A DNA stretch of 35,733 nucleotides. Source: Chitinophagaceae bacterium (GTDB lineage Bacteria > Bacteroidota > Bacteroidia > Chitinophagales > UBA10324). Every line of letters begins with the position of its first letter. Within the stretch, counting starts at the first letter, position 1. The notes below the pieces were generated by a model. It saw nothing but the letters and a program-made list of their open reading frames with translations, searched no databases and was not told the origin of the DNA. The position numbers were made by a program, and so were the translations under genes. Below, in pieces: positions 15,206 to 22,867 of this stretch. Where the stretch lies: contig CANJII010000032.1 in assembly GCA_947474435.1 (NCBI GenBank), positions 1 to 35,733 on the forward strand, written 5' to 3'.

Positions 15206-15895
15206 TTATTTTTTCCTGAGAAGTATCCGCTCATAAATTGTTGCATTCAATAATATCAGCAACAGCCCGTAAAAAAAATCTTCGATGGGAATGGTGAGAA
15301 TTCTGATTCCAAGATTCTGATTGTTGTTGTACCACACAACAGGAGATGCTAATCCTGTTCCAGTTAGAATTCCATTGCAGATAAAAAACGGAATTAGTAA
15401 AATGAGGTAAGCAAGAAAGAATTTCCCCAATGAAAAATTTAAATTGAATTGTGCAGTAATGAAAAGATAAATTGCCAGCGCAATAAAAGTGGTTGAAGTA
15501 TAAAGGTGATTGAAATAAATAATTCCGACGATGAACAGAACAACACTTGCGATTTTTGAAATCAATCGGGTCGTGTTTTCATCAGGAGATTGCTGTAACA
15601 GTATTTTAAAACAGTGATAAGTAAAAATGCACGCGTATGGTATGCAGAAAAAGAAAAGATATTCTTCAATGGGTAAATTGAAAAAATAAATTCCTGTTAA
15701 ATAATCAGGATTGAAACCCCAAACTCCAATGCGTGTGAATCGAATATCAGCAACAATAAAAATGATTGCTGAAATAATCATTGCAGGAAAAAATGCAACC
15801 CATGTTTTATGAAATTTCAGTTTCGGATGAAAACTGAAAATGAATGGAAATAGAATTGCGCCAATATCAACTGCGAGATAAGTGAAGCGAATCAT
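15206..15895 (-). CDS. Lycopene beta-cyclase, CrtYcd type
   Basis: A 229-residue integral membrane protein with about six to seven hydrophobic segments and no soluble domain. Two tandem cyclase half-domains are visible. The first has GVWGFNPDYLTGIYFFNLPIEEYLFF, the second LGIRILTIPIEDFFYGLL; the PIEE/PIED motifs carry the acidic residues typical of the heterodimeric CrtYc/CrtYd family fused in one chain. It should close the ends of lycopene to give beta-carotene. Last gene of the operon; its ATG directly follows the crtZ stop with no gap. Confidence 0.9.
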   Translation of the reverse strand: MIRFTYLAVDIGAILFPFIFSFHPKLKFHKTWVAFFPAMIISAIIFIVADIRFTRIGVWGFNPDYLTGIYFFNLPIEEYLFFFCIPYACIFTYHCFKILLQQSPDENTTRLISKIASVVLFIVGIIYFNHLYTSTTFIALAIYLFITAQFNLNFSLGKFFLAYLILLIPFFICNGILTGTGLASPVVWYNNNQNLGIRILTIPIEDFFYGLLLILLNATIYERILLRKK

Positions 15896-16378
15896 TTAAC
15901 TCCAGAGTTCGCTTTTTGATTTCTTCGCTTCCTCATAATACCTGCGTGGAATAAAAAGCATTCCGAAACATTCGCCTTCTTCTTTGTTTAAATGTTTGTG
16001 ATGAACTTTATGTGCTTTGCGCAGTGCGCGGAAATAAGTTGAGTTCAGTTGCTTAAGTACCGGAAAGCGCTGATGAATAAAAATATCGTGTACGAAAAAA
16101 TATGCTGCGCCATACAATGTAATTCCGGCTCCCATCCAGAAACGAAAATCAGAATAAGAATGTGTCAATCCATACGACATCAAAAAAATTCCTGGTACAG
16201 CGAATAGCAAAAAGAAGAAATCATTACGCTCAAAAAAACCTCCATGCTCTTTTAAATGATGATCGTGATGCAGCGACCACAAAAATCCATGCATGATGTA
16301 CTTGTGTGTGAACCACGCGACTCCTTCCATTAAAACGAAGAAAGAAATGAGCACTAATAAGTTAAACAAAATGGTCAT
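15896..16378 (-). CDS. crtZ: Beta-carotene hydroxylase
   Basis: A 160-residue membrane protein of the fatty-acid-hydroxylase superfamily. Histidine boxes for a di-iron site are visible: HKYIMH (about 25-30), HHDHH (about 37-41), HDIFIH (about 97-102) and HKVHHKH (about 122-128). Length and motifs match CrtZ, which hydroxylates the beta-rings of beta-carotene to give cryptoxanthin and zeaxanthin. No crtW ketolase was seen in the window, so zeaxanthin or a derivative is the expected end product. It lies 25 bp after idi and directly before the cyclase. Confidence 0.93.
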   Translation of the reverse strand: MTILFNLLVLISFFVLMEGVAWFTHKYIMHGFLWSLHHDHHLKEHGGFFERNDFFFLLFAVPGIFLMSYGLTHSYSDFRFWMGAGITLYGAAYFFVHDIFIHQRFPVLKQLNSTYFRALRKAHKVHHKHLNKEEGECFGMLFIPRRYYEEAKKSKSELWS

Positions 16379-16403
16379 GATTGAAATTCGATTAAGTTAA
16401 TTT

Positions 16404-16955
16404 TTACGCAGTGGATTTAGTCAAATATTTTTCTGTTACACTAAAAAAATCAAAGGCCTTTTCATAAATAATTTTGAACCATTCGGTAAATGTATCAGGT
16501 ACATCATTCATTTCATCTTTTAATTCTTCTAAAGAAACATAACGATACGCTGAAACTTCGTGTTCATTAATTTCCGGTAACTCATTGCTGATTCCGAAAA
16601 ACACATGGTCCACTTCGTGTTCAGTTAAGTGGTTTCCTACATTTTCTTTATACAAAAATTTGAAACCGAACTTTAAATCGCAGAGCATTCCCATTTCTTC
16701 GTTCAATCTTTTTGAAGCAGCGCTTGTAATTACTTCACCCGGACTCGGATGACCGCAACAAGTGTTAGTCCACAACCCACCTGAATGGTATTTTTCATCG
16801 GCGCGTTTTTGCAAGAGCAATTCGCCATCCGAATTAAAAATGAAAATTGAAAAGGCGCGATGCAATTCACCTCTGATATGCGCTTCGAGCTTTTCCATTT
16901 TTCCGAGAGCCACATCGTGCTCATTCACGAGCACTACATTTTGAATTGTTTTCAT
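16404..16955 (-). CDS. idi: Isopentenyl-diphosphate delta-isomerase, type I
   Basis: A 183-residue Nudix-fold enzyme. It has the catalytic TNTCCGHP motif (residues 63-70, Cys66/67 and His69), conserved His26/His32, and a Nudix-like segment from about residue 70 (GEVITSAASKRLNEEMG). It interconverts IPP and DMAPP, feeding prenyl chain synthesis for carotenoids. Its start overlaps the photolyase stop by 4 bp (ATGA type), showing translational coupling in the operon. Confidence 0.95.
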   Translation of the reverse strand: MKTIQNVVLVNEHDVALGKMEKLEAHIRGELHRAFSIFIFNSDGELLLQKRADEKYHSGGLWTNTCCGHPSPGEVITSAASKRLNEEMGMLCDLKFGFKFLYKENVGNHLTEHEVDHVFFGISNELPEINEHEVSAYRYVSLEELKDEMNDVPDTFTEWFKIIYEKAFDFFSVTEKYLTKSTA

Positions 16956-18262
16956 TGCAAAGAATTTTTAAAAACTGTTAAAGCGCGATTTCTCGCAAAG
17001 CGATGTTCAACTATTGGTTTACAATATTCAGCTGAAGAAAATTCCTTCACCCACCTGTTGATGTATATATTTTCCGGGTCAAATCTTTTTGTTTGTTCCT
17101 CTGGGTTGAAAATTCTGAAATAAGGCGCAGCATCGCAACCACACCCTGCGCTCCATTGCCAGTTGCCGTTGTTGGATGAGAGTTCGTAGTCGAGCAATTT
17201 TTCTGCAAAGTAAGATTCGCCCCAGCGCCAGTCAATGAGCAAGTGCTTGGTGAGAAAACTTGCAACCACCATGCGCACACGATTGTGCATCAATCCTGTT
17301 TCATTCAACTCACGCATGCCTGCATCCACAATCGGAAATCCGGTTGCACCATTGCACCATTTCAAAAATTCCTCTTCATCATTTCTCCACGCAATGTTGT
17401 CGTATTTCTTTTTAAAACTTTTCGTAACAACCTCAGGAAAATGAAAAAGTATCATCATAAAAAACTCTCTCCATATTAATTCATTCAGCCATTGGTCGTT
17501 CAGTGCTGCCGCCATTTGCGCGAGCTTGCGCACACTTACTGTTCCGAAACGGAAATGAACGCTGAGCTTGCTGGTGCCATCAACAGAAGGTAAGTTTCTG
17601 GTTTCGTGATAATTCCTGATAATGGTTTTGTCAACTTCAAGCGAAGGAACTGTAACAGTTGTTTCTTCAAAACCAATTTCTTTTAGCGAGGGAAAATAAA
17701 TTGGTTTTGTTTTTAAGTAATTTGATTTGAAAACTTCGCTCGGAAAAAGCTGCTGACTTTCATTTCTGAATTTTTCTTTCCAGAGTTTAGAATACGGAGT
17801 GAAAATGGTGTAAGGTGTTCCATCACTTTTCATCACTTCGGATTTTTCAAAAATCACCTGGTCTTTAAAAGTTTGGAATGGAATATTTTTCTTGTTGAAG
17901 TATGCAGTCAGTTCCTCATCGCGTTGAATCGCGTAAGGTTCGTAATCGTGATTGGTGAAAACTGCTTTTACATCAAAAGTTTTGCAAATTGTTTTGAATG
18001 CTTCAAGCGGTTCATCATAAAGTACATAAAGAGATGAACCAACTTTTAATAATTCATCATTCAGATTTTTCAATGTTTGATGAATGAATGAAACGCGCTT
18101 GTCTTTTTTATTCTCAAGTGCATCCAATATATTTTTATCGAAAATGAAAACAGGAAGCACTGCATCCGAACTTTTCAATGCTTCGTACAATCCATGATTA
18201 TCGCTCAGCCGCAAATCGCGGCGAAACCAGAAGAGTGTAACAGATTGTTTTTCGTTTTTCAA
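16952..18262 (-). CDS. phrB: Deoxyribodipyrimidine photolyase
   Basis: A 436-residue flavoprotein. The N-terminal alpha/beta antenna domain starts TLFWFRRDLRLSDNHGL. The FAD-binding C-terminal domain contains ELIWREFF, GFPIVDAGMRELNETGLMHNRVRMVVASFL and NWQWSAGCGCDAAPYFRIFNP, which holds the terminal Trp residues of the electron-transfer chain. Matches class I CPD photolyases, which use blue light to split UV-made pyrimidine dimers. A cryptochrome role cannot be excluded but there is no C-terminal extension. Overlaps the lipocalin by 4 bp and idi by 4 bp, so light-driven repair is co-expressed with carotenoid synthesis. Confidence 0.95.
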   Translation of the reverse strand: MKNEKQSVTLFWFRRDLRLSDNHGLYEALKSSDAVLPVFIFDKNILDALENKKDKRVSFIHQTLKNLNDELLKVGSSLYVLYDEPLEAFKTICKTFDVKAVFTNHDYEPYAIQRDEELTAYFNKKNIPFQTFKDQVIFEKSEVMKSDGTPYTIFTPYSKLWKEKFRNESQQLFPSEVFKSNYLKTKPIYFPSLKEIGFEETTVTVPSLEVDKTIIRNYHETRNLPSVDGTSKLSVHFRFGTVSVRKLAQMAAALNDQWLNELIWREFFMMILFHFPEVVTKSFKKKYDNIAWRNDEEEFLKWCNGATGFPIVDAGMRELNETGLMHNRVRMVVASFLTKHLLIDWRWGESYFAEKLLDYELSSNNGNWQWSAGCGCDAAPYFRIFNPEEQTKRFDPENIYINRWVKEFSSAEYCKPIVEHRFARNRALTVFKNSLQ

Positions 18263-18831
18263 ATTTGCTCGGTAATTTGAAGTTTACTTACATCCAATCC
18301 TTTTTCAACCAGTCGAGAAATAATCTGCTGATAAATTGCATTATCCATTTTCGAAGTTCTTGAAAGAATCCATAAATATTTTCTGTTCGGATGACTGACT
18401 ACTGCGTAACTGTAATCATTTGCCAAATCTATTATCCAGTACTTGCCTCTGAAAGGCCAGAAGAATTGAACTTTAAGTTTTGCATTATTAGTTCCGGCCT
18501 CTATAAATGCTTTTCCTTTTATGTATGATTCTTTACCTGTTACACTTCCTTTATTGCATCTGTTCTCAACGATTACATATCCTTTTTCACTGATGGTATA
18601 AGTTGCCGTTGTGCAATGACAACCCTTTTGAAATCGTTGCGGGAATGATGCAATCTCGAACCACTTCCCTTCATACTTTTTTAAGTCAACATGTTGAACT
18701 GATTGTAATGGTTGTGCACTTGTATTGTTCATGGCAATAAAATTTAGCAGAAATGAAAATTGTATAATGAATAATAACTGAAATTGTTTAAGCATAATTC
18801 CTCTTTCTGATTTTTTATTTGACCAAGTCAT
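18259..18831 (-). CDS. Blc-type lipocalin
   Basis: A 190-residue protein from ATG 18831, which overlaps the upstream stop as TAATG. ATG 18795, directly before the hydrophobic signal (residues 13-39) and preceded by AGAGGA, is an equally good start. The mature part is a bacterial lipocalin: KYEGKWFEIASFPQRFQKGC (the G-x-W motif), then beta strands with VENRCNKG, and NRKYLWILSRT near the end. Lipocalins bind small hydrophobic molecules such as lipids or pigments in the envelope. Location within a carotenoid operon suggests carrying or shielding pigment or membrane lipid; this is inference. Confidence 0.88.
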   Translation of the reverse strand: MTWSNKKSERGIMLKQFQLLFIIQFSFLLNFIAMNNTSAQPLQSVQHVDLKKYEGKWFEIASFPQRFQKGCHCTTATYTISEKGYVIVENRCNKGSVTGKESYIKGKAFIEAGTNNAKLKVQFFWPFRGKYWIIDLANDYSYAVVSHPNRKYLWILSRTSKMDNAIYQQIISRLVEKGLDVSKLQITEQI

Positions 18832-19310
18832 TAATTATTTTCAGAAGAAATGAATTTAACCATTCTATTGTACAAATCGCTGTCAGCAGTTTTGAATTGC
18901 TGATCAGCAATTTTCTTTGTCATCAGCTGTTTGTCTTCAACCAAATTCGAACTATATCCTAAAAAGGAAGGAACATTTTTTTGAATAGTATATCGTAAAA
19001 ATCTAAGCTCGATATTATCACTACTCATCGTAATTGCTTTGTCCAATAAATTTTTTCCTTCATTGAAATATTTCAATTTATTGTATGGATTGTATGAATA
19101 ATTGCAAAGCATGAATGAAGACATTCCTTTATATCCAATCATTATGGAAGAAGCATTTGCAGTAACACTTTGCATTTTTGTATAAAACGAGTCAGCAGAT
19201 TCTTCATTAACCTCCGCTCTGTAAAACTGATCTCTGATTTGAATCAGCGATTGCGATTTAGTAAAGAATGAAAAACTCATTACAAAAAATAGAATGAAAA
19301 ATATTTTCAT
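18831..19310 (-). CDS. Small secreted protein of unknown function in the carotenoid operon
   Basis: A 159-residue protein with a signal peptide over about 1-19 (FFILFFVMSFSFFTKSQ). The mature part is mainly helical with many Tyr/Ser/Asn: an aromatic stretch IMIGYKGMSSFMLCNYSYNPYNKLKYFNEG, then ELRFLRYTIQKNVPSFLGYSSN. This could be a degenerate TPR-like helical fold. Not recognised. It overlaps crtB by 4 bp and the lipocalin by 1 bp, so it is translated with the pathway and is probably periplasmic. A role in handling carotenoid or membrane stress is only inferred from position. Confidence 0.85.
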   Translation of the reverse strand: MKIFFILFFVMSFSFFTKSQSLIQIRDQFYRAEVNEESADSFYTKMQSVTANASSIMIGYKGMSSFMLCNYSYNPYNKLKYFNEGKNLLDKAITMSSDNIELRFLRYTIQKNVPSFLGYSSNLVEDKQLMTKKIADQQFKTADSDLYNRMVKFISSENN

Positions 19311-20146
19311 AACATATTGAATTGATGACGAATGACAGAGTTAATCAGCAACCCGAATTTCTGATTGTTCGGAACACGAATTCGTTCGCGCATTACTCTT
19401 TCCGCAGGAACGGATTTGATTTTTGCAAACAATGCTTTGTAATAAACAAATGCAACATATACACCCAGTCGAGCGCCTTTCGGCAGGTTTCTTATTCCAT
19501 TTAATGCCAATGTAAAATCAGATTCAATGTCCGATTCAATTTTTATTTTCTGTGCGTAATCAAAATTATCTAGATCAATTCCGGGGAAATAAGCTCTACC
19601 TAATTGCTTGTAATCCTGTTTCAAATCGCGCAGGAAATTTACTTTCTGAAATGCTGCACCAAGATACATAGCAGCTGGTTTCAGTTTTTCATACAGTTCA
19701 TTATTTCCCTCCGCAAAAACGCGAAGACACATTAAGCCCACCACTTCAGCTGAACCAAGAATATAATTGTCGAATGAATTTTTATTATGAAACGATTGTG
19801 TTAAATCCATTTCCATACTGTGAAGAAATGTATCAATCAATTCCTGTTCAATTTTATATTGATGAACGCATTTCTGAAAACTATTCAGTATCGGATTTAA
19901 ACTGATTCTTTCGTCAAGAGCCAATTGTGTATCTGCACGAAAACGCTTTAACAATTCTGCTTTATTAAAATCATGAAAGCTGTCAACGATTTCATCAGCC
20001 AACCGAACGAAACCATAAATTCCATAAATGGGTTCATGAAATTTTCCGCTGAGAAAATAAATGCCCAGAGAAAAACTTGTGCTGTAAGTTCTTGTGACCA
20101 TTTTGCTGCTTCGTGCAGAAATTCTGTCAAATAAATTTTTCATCAA
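19307..20146 (-). CDS. crtB: Phytoene synthase
   Basis: A 279-residue squalene/phytoene synthase family enzyme. Both Asp-rich motifs for binding the diphosphates are present: DEIVD (51-55) and DLKQD (174-178) inside FQKVNFLRDLKQDYKQLGRAYFP. It condenses two geranylgeranyl diphosphates to 15-cis-phytoene. Start overlaps the crtI stop by 4 bp (ATGA type). Phytoene synthase is favoured over squalene synthase because of the crtI neighbour. Confidence 0.96.
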   Translation of the reverse strand: MMKNLFDRISARSSKMVTRTYSTSFSLGIYFLSGKFHEPIYGIYGFVRLADEIVDSFHDFNKAELLKRFRADTQLALDERISLNPILNSFQKCVHQYKIEQELIDTFLHSMEMDLTQSFHNKNSFDNYILGSAEVVGLMCLRVFAEGNNELYEKLKPAAMYLGAAFQKVNFLRDLKQDYKQLGRAYFPGIDLDNFDYAQKIKIESDIESDFTLALNGIRNLPKGARLGVYVAFVYYKALFAKIKSVPAERVMRERIRVPNNQKFGLLINSVIRHQFNML

Positions 20147-21639
20147 TTAAGATTGAGTTGTTTAATTACTTCTTTAGCTACTATTTGTCCTGATATTAAA
20201 GCCGGCGGAACACCAGGGCCAGGAACTGTTAATTGTCCGGTGTAAAAAAGATTTTTCAATTTTTTATTTCGGATTGATGGCTTCAGCACCGCAGTCTGAC
20301 GAAGCGTGTTTGCTAAACCATAAGCATTTCCTTTGAATGCATTGTAGTCCGATTGAAAATCATTAATCGCATAACTTCTCTTGTGAATAATGTGTTCGCG
20401 AATATTCTCTCCGGTTTTCTTTTCCAATCTTGATATAACGATATCAAAATATTTTTCCCGTGTTGCATCATCATCGTTCAATCCGGCTGCAATAGGAATC
20501 AGGATAAATAAGTTTTCCATTCCAATTGGTGCAACTGCATCATCAGTCTTAGAAGGACAACACACATAAAACAATGGCCGCGCCGGGTACTTAGGAGTCT
20601 CGTAAATTTCTTTTGCGTGTTGTTCCAGATCTTCATCGAAAAACAAATTGTGATGCTCCAGATTTTTAATTTTCTTTTTTAAACCGAGATAAAATATGAT
20701 TGACGAAGGAGCCATAGTTCGCTTGCTCCAATATTCGCCTGAATAATTTCTGAATTCTTTAGCGAGTAATTTCTCCTCTGTAAAATGATAATCAGAAGAT
20801 GCGATGACTGAATCAGCTTCGAAGAATATTTCATTTGAATAAACTCCGGTTACCTTTTTATCAGCGACTGAAATTTTTGTTACAGGAGTATTCGTGATGA
20901 TTTTAACATTGAGCGATAGCGCTAAATTTTCCATTGCATCAATAATCTTTTTCATTCCACCCATCGGATACCAGGTGCCGAGTGAGAGTCCTGCATAATT
21001 CATCAGACTATAAAGCGCCGGAGTATCTTTTGGTTGCGCACCTAAAAACAAAACAGGAAATTCCAGAATGCTGATGAGTCGTTTGTCTTTGAAATAACGG
21101 CGAACATATTTTTGAAACGATTGAAGAATGTGCAGGCGCGTTAAACCCCCAAGTACTCTTCTGTCGGCAAACTCCATCCATGAAAGCGCTGGTTTGTAAA
21201 CCAGTTCCTTCATTCCGACTTCATACTTATACTTTCCTTCTTTCAGAAATTTTCGCAGTTGAAGTGCGCTTCCCTTTTCGATTGATTCAAAAAGATTTTC
21301 CAAATCTTTTTCCGATTCAGGGATATTTATTTTTTCATCACCATTAAAAAAAACAGAGAACGACGGCGACAATAATTTCAACACATAATAGTCAGCCACA
21401 TTTTTTCCGAAGAGCTGAAAGAAATTTTCAAACACATCAGGCATCCAGTACCAACTTGGTCCCATGTCGAACAGAAAACCATCTGCTTCATAACTGCGTG
21501 CACGACCTCCTGTCTGTTCATTCTTTTCGAGTACAGTTACATCAGCACCAGCCTTCGCCAGACAACATGCAGCCGCTAGACCCGAAAACCCTGAACCGAT
21601 AATGACAATTTTCTTTTTGAGCGTCATGAAATTTACCAT
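20143..21639 (-). CDS. crtI: Phytoene desaturase
   Basis: A 498-residue FAD-dependent CrtI-type desaturase. The N-terminal dinucleotide-binding motif is IVIIGSGFSGLAAA (11-24), followed by VLEKNEQTGGRARSYEADGF. The C-terminus is TGQLTVPGPGVPPALISGQIVA, the typical CrtI end. It introduces double bonds into phytoene to make lycopene. ATG 21639 is used; ATG 21627 (four codons in) is also possible. First gene of the operon, with operator site 2 and a matching promoter 40-80 bp upstream. Confidence 0.96.
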   Translation of the reverse strand: MVNFMTLKKKIVIIGSGFSGLAAACCLAKAGADVTVLEKNEQTGGRARSYEADGFLFDMGPSWYWMPDVFENFFQLFGKNVADYYVLKLLSPSFSVFFNGDEKINIPESEKDLENLFESIEKGSALQLRKFLKEGKYKYEVGMKELVYKPALSWMEFADRRVLGGLTRLHILQSFQKYVRRYFKDKRLISILEFPVLFLGAQPKDTPALYSLMNYAGLSLGTWYPMGGMKKIIDAMENLALSLNVKIITNTPVTKISVADKKVTGVYSNEIFFEADSVIASSDYHFTEEKLLAKEFRNYSGEYWSKRTMAPSSIIFYLGLKKKIKNLEHHNLFFDEDLEQHAKEIYETPKYPARPLFYVCCPSKTDDAVAPIGMENLFILIPIAAGLNDDDATREKYFDIVISRLEKKTGENIREHIIHKRSYAINDFQSDYNAFKGNAYGLANTLRQTAVLKPSIRNKKLKNLFYTGQLTVPGPGVPPALISGQIVAKEVIKQLNLN

Positions 21640-21674
21640 TGTAACTAAAACAGATTTGAAATTTCTGATTTATT

Positions 21675-21706
21675 TTGTTTAAACATTATACAAATATATT
21701 AAACAA
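21675..21706. promoter_or_regulatory. Putative CarH-type operator over the crtI promoter (site 2)
   Basis: TTGTTTAA at 21675-21682 and TTAAACAA at 21699-21706, 16 bp apart; arms extend to TTTTGTTTAA/TTAAACAAAA. The -7 element of the crt promoter (21691-21698) lies between the two half-sites, so protein bound here would block RNA polymerase. Confidence 0.8.
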
Positions 21707-21720
21707 AAACAAATTTCCAA
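21691..21720 (-). promoter_or_regulatory. Promoter of the crt operon
   Basis: On the minus strand, TTG (21720-21718), 19 bp spacer, then TATATTTG (21698-21691), an exact TAnnTTTG -7 match. Predicted start near 21684, leaving a leader of about 45 nt to ATG 21639. It lies in the 95 bp gap between the regulator stop and crtI. Confidence 0.7.
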
Positions 21721-21734
21721 TACCCCAGAAATAT

Positions 21735-22619
21735 TTATTTTATCAATTTTAAATCTTCCGGGCTTTTTAATCGAACGAAATTTGAAGCGAGTTTTACTTT
21801 ATCAAGCAATTTATTGTTGCCACTCAAATATATATGGGAATTATTGCAACCAACAGAAAGTTTTTGAAGGTAAGCTGCAATTTCCTTTTGATGACTTGGT
21901 GTGATAATGAAAAGCAACAAATTTTTTGCATTGGTTGCTTTGTAAGTCGCAATTACATTATCAAGCGGCACACTTTGCCCCAGAAAAATGGTGTGTTTTC
22001 CCATTGAACGAAGCAGGTAATTCGTGAGAAGCAATCCGATTTCGTGCATTTCACCTTCAGGAAGAAATAAAATGAATGTATCTTGTTTATCGGTGTTCAA
22101 CAATAGAGAATCAGTAGCGGATAAAATTTTTTGCTTTACGAGATTGGAAATAAAATGCTCTTGTGCCGGAAAAATTTCACCACTATTCCATAGAAACCCT
22201 ATTTTATTAAGTATAGGATATAATACTTTAATTAGCGCATCAACAAATCCAAGTTTTAATACTGCAAGTGAGAATGCTTTATTGAAACTCTCTTCATCAA
22301 ACTCGAATAAAGCAAACATCAGTGCGTTTTGAGCTGTAGGAAGAAAATTTTCAATCGGTGATTCAATATTTTGCTCAATGGCAATTTCCTCTTGAATTTG
22401 TTTTGATGAAAGTTTGCTGATGTTTGAAATTTTCATCCCCTTATTAATGAGGGAAGAAACATTCAGCAGTTTCCTCAAATCGTCATTAGAGTAATGTCGG
22501 ATATTCGTATCGGTGCGCGAAGGAGTGAGCAAGCCATATCGCAATTCCCAGATTCGAATGGTGTGTGCCTTTATGCCTGAAAGTTTTTCTAAATCGCGAA
22601 TTGAGTATTTTCCTGTCAT
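21735..22619 (-). CDS. CarH/LitR-like B12-dependent light-sensing MerR regulator
   Basis: A 294-residue protein from ATG 22619 (a TTG at 22628 would add three residues). Residues 1-75 are a MerR winged helix (YSIRDLEKLSGIKAHTIRIWELRYGLL). A helical bundle follows with W144-x9-E154-H155, the Wx9EH motif that caps the upper face of adenosylcobalamin in CarH. The C-terminal Rossmann-like domain has E190-M-H192-E-I-G195, the ExHxxG lower-ligand motif of B12 binding. In CarH/LitR the dark, AdoCbl-bound tetramer represses carotenoid genes and light breaks it apart. Motifs plus position before crtI strongly support the same role. Likely autoregulated through site 3. Confidence 0.92.
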   Translation of the reverse strand: MTGKYSIRDLEKLSGIKAHTIRIWELRYGLLTPSRTDTNIRHYSNDDLRKLLNVSSLINKGMKISNISKLSSKQIQEEIAIEQNIESPIENFLPTAQNALMFALFEFDEESFNKAFSLAVLKLGFVDALIKVLYPILNKIGFLWNSGEIFPAQEHFISNLVKQKILSATDSLLLNTDKQDTFILFLPEGEMHEIGLLLTNYLLRSMGKHTIFLGQSVPLDNVIATYKATNAKNLLLFIITPSHQKEIAAYLQKLSVGCNNSHIYLSGNNKLLDKVKLASNFVRLKSPEDLKLIK

Positions 22620-22625
22620 GGTTTG

Positions 22626-22633
22626 CAAAAGTA
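22626..22633 (-). promoter_or_regulatory. -7 element of the CarH-like gene, predicting a leaderless mRNA
   Basis: TACTTTTG on the minus strand matches TAnnTTTG exactly and is only 6 bp from ATG 22619. Transcription would start at or next to the start codon. The -33 position falls inside operator site 3 and is only a T-run. Confidence 0.55.
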
Positions 22634-22634
22634 A

Positions 22635-22666
22635 TTGTTTAATGAATATATAAAAGAATTAAACAA
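22635..22666. promoter_or_regulatory. Putative CarH-type operator, autoregulatory (site 3)
   Basis: TTGTTTAA at 22635-22642 and TTAAACAA at 22659-22666, 16 bp apart; arms extend to ATTGTTTAAT/ATTAAACAAT. It directly abuts the -7 element of the regulator gene, so its product probably represses itself. Confidence 0.78.
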
Positions 22667-22842
22667 TAAAAATTATTTCTTCAGCCAATGTTTTGAAGGA
22701 TTTACCGAATCAAATATTAAATCACAAAATTTTAAAAGGCATTTTTGAATTTGGAGTCAACTGAATTAATTATTGGAGTTTTATATTTTATAAGTGTGGT
22801 TAATTGAAATCATCATTGAATAAATCAAAATATTGCTTGCTC

Positions 22843-22850
22843 TATATTTG
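22843..22850 (+). promoter_or_regulatory. -7 promoter element before sucA
   Basis: TATATTTG is an exact TAnnTTTG match, 17 bp before the sucA ATG. A -33 TTG lies at 22816-22818, further away than usual. The gap 22667-22842 shows no gene and no other clear signal. Confidence 0.45.
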
Positions 22851-22867
22851 CCGGTGCAAAAAACACA

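Noticed and set aside
16952-18262. Cryptochrome rather than photolyase
   Set aside because: Complete photolyase motifs and no C-terminal extension; cannot be fully excluded, but photolyase is the simpler call.
15984-20160. Single TTGTTTAA words inside crtZ, the lipocalin and crtI
   Set aside because: No TTAAACAA partner at the 16 bp gap, and they lie within coding sequence.
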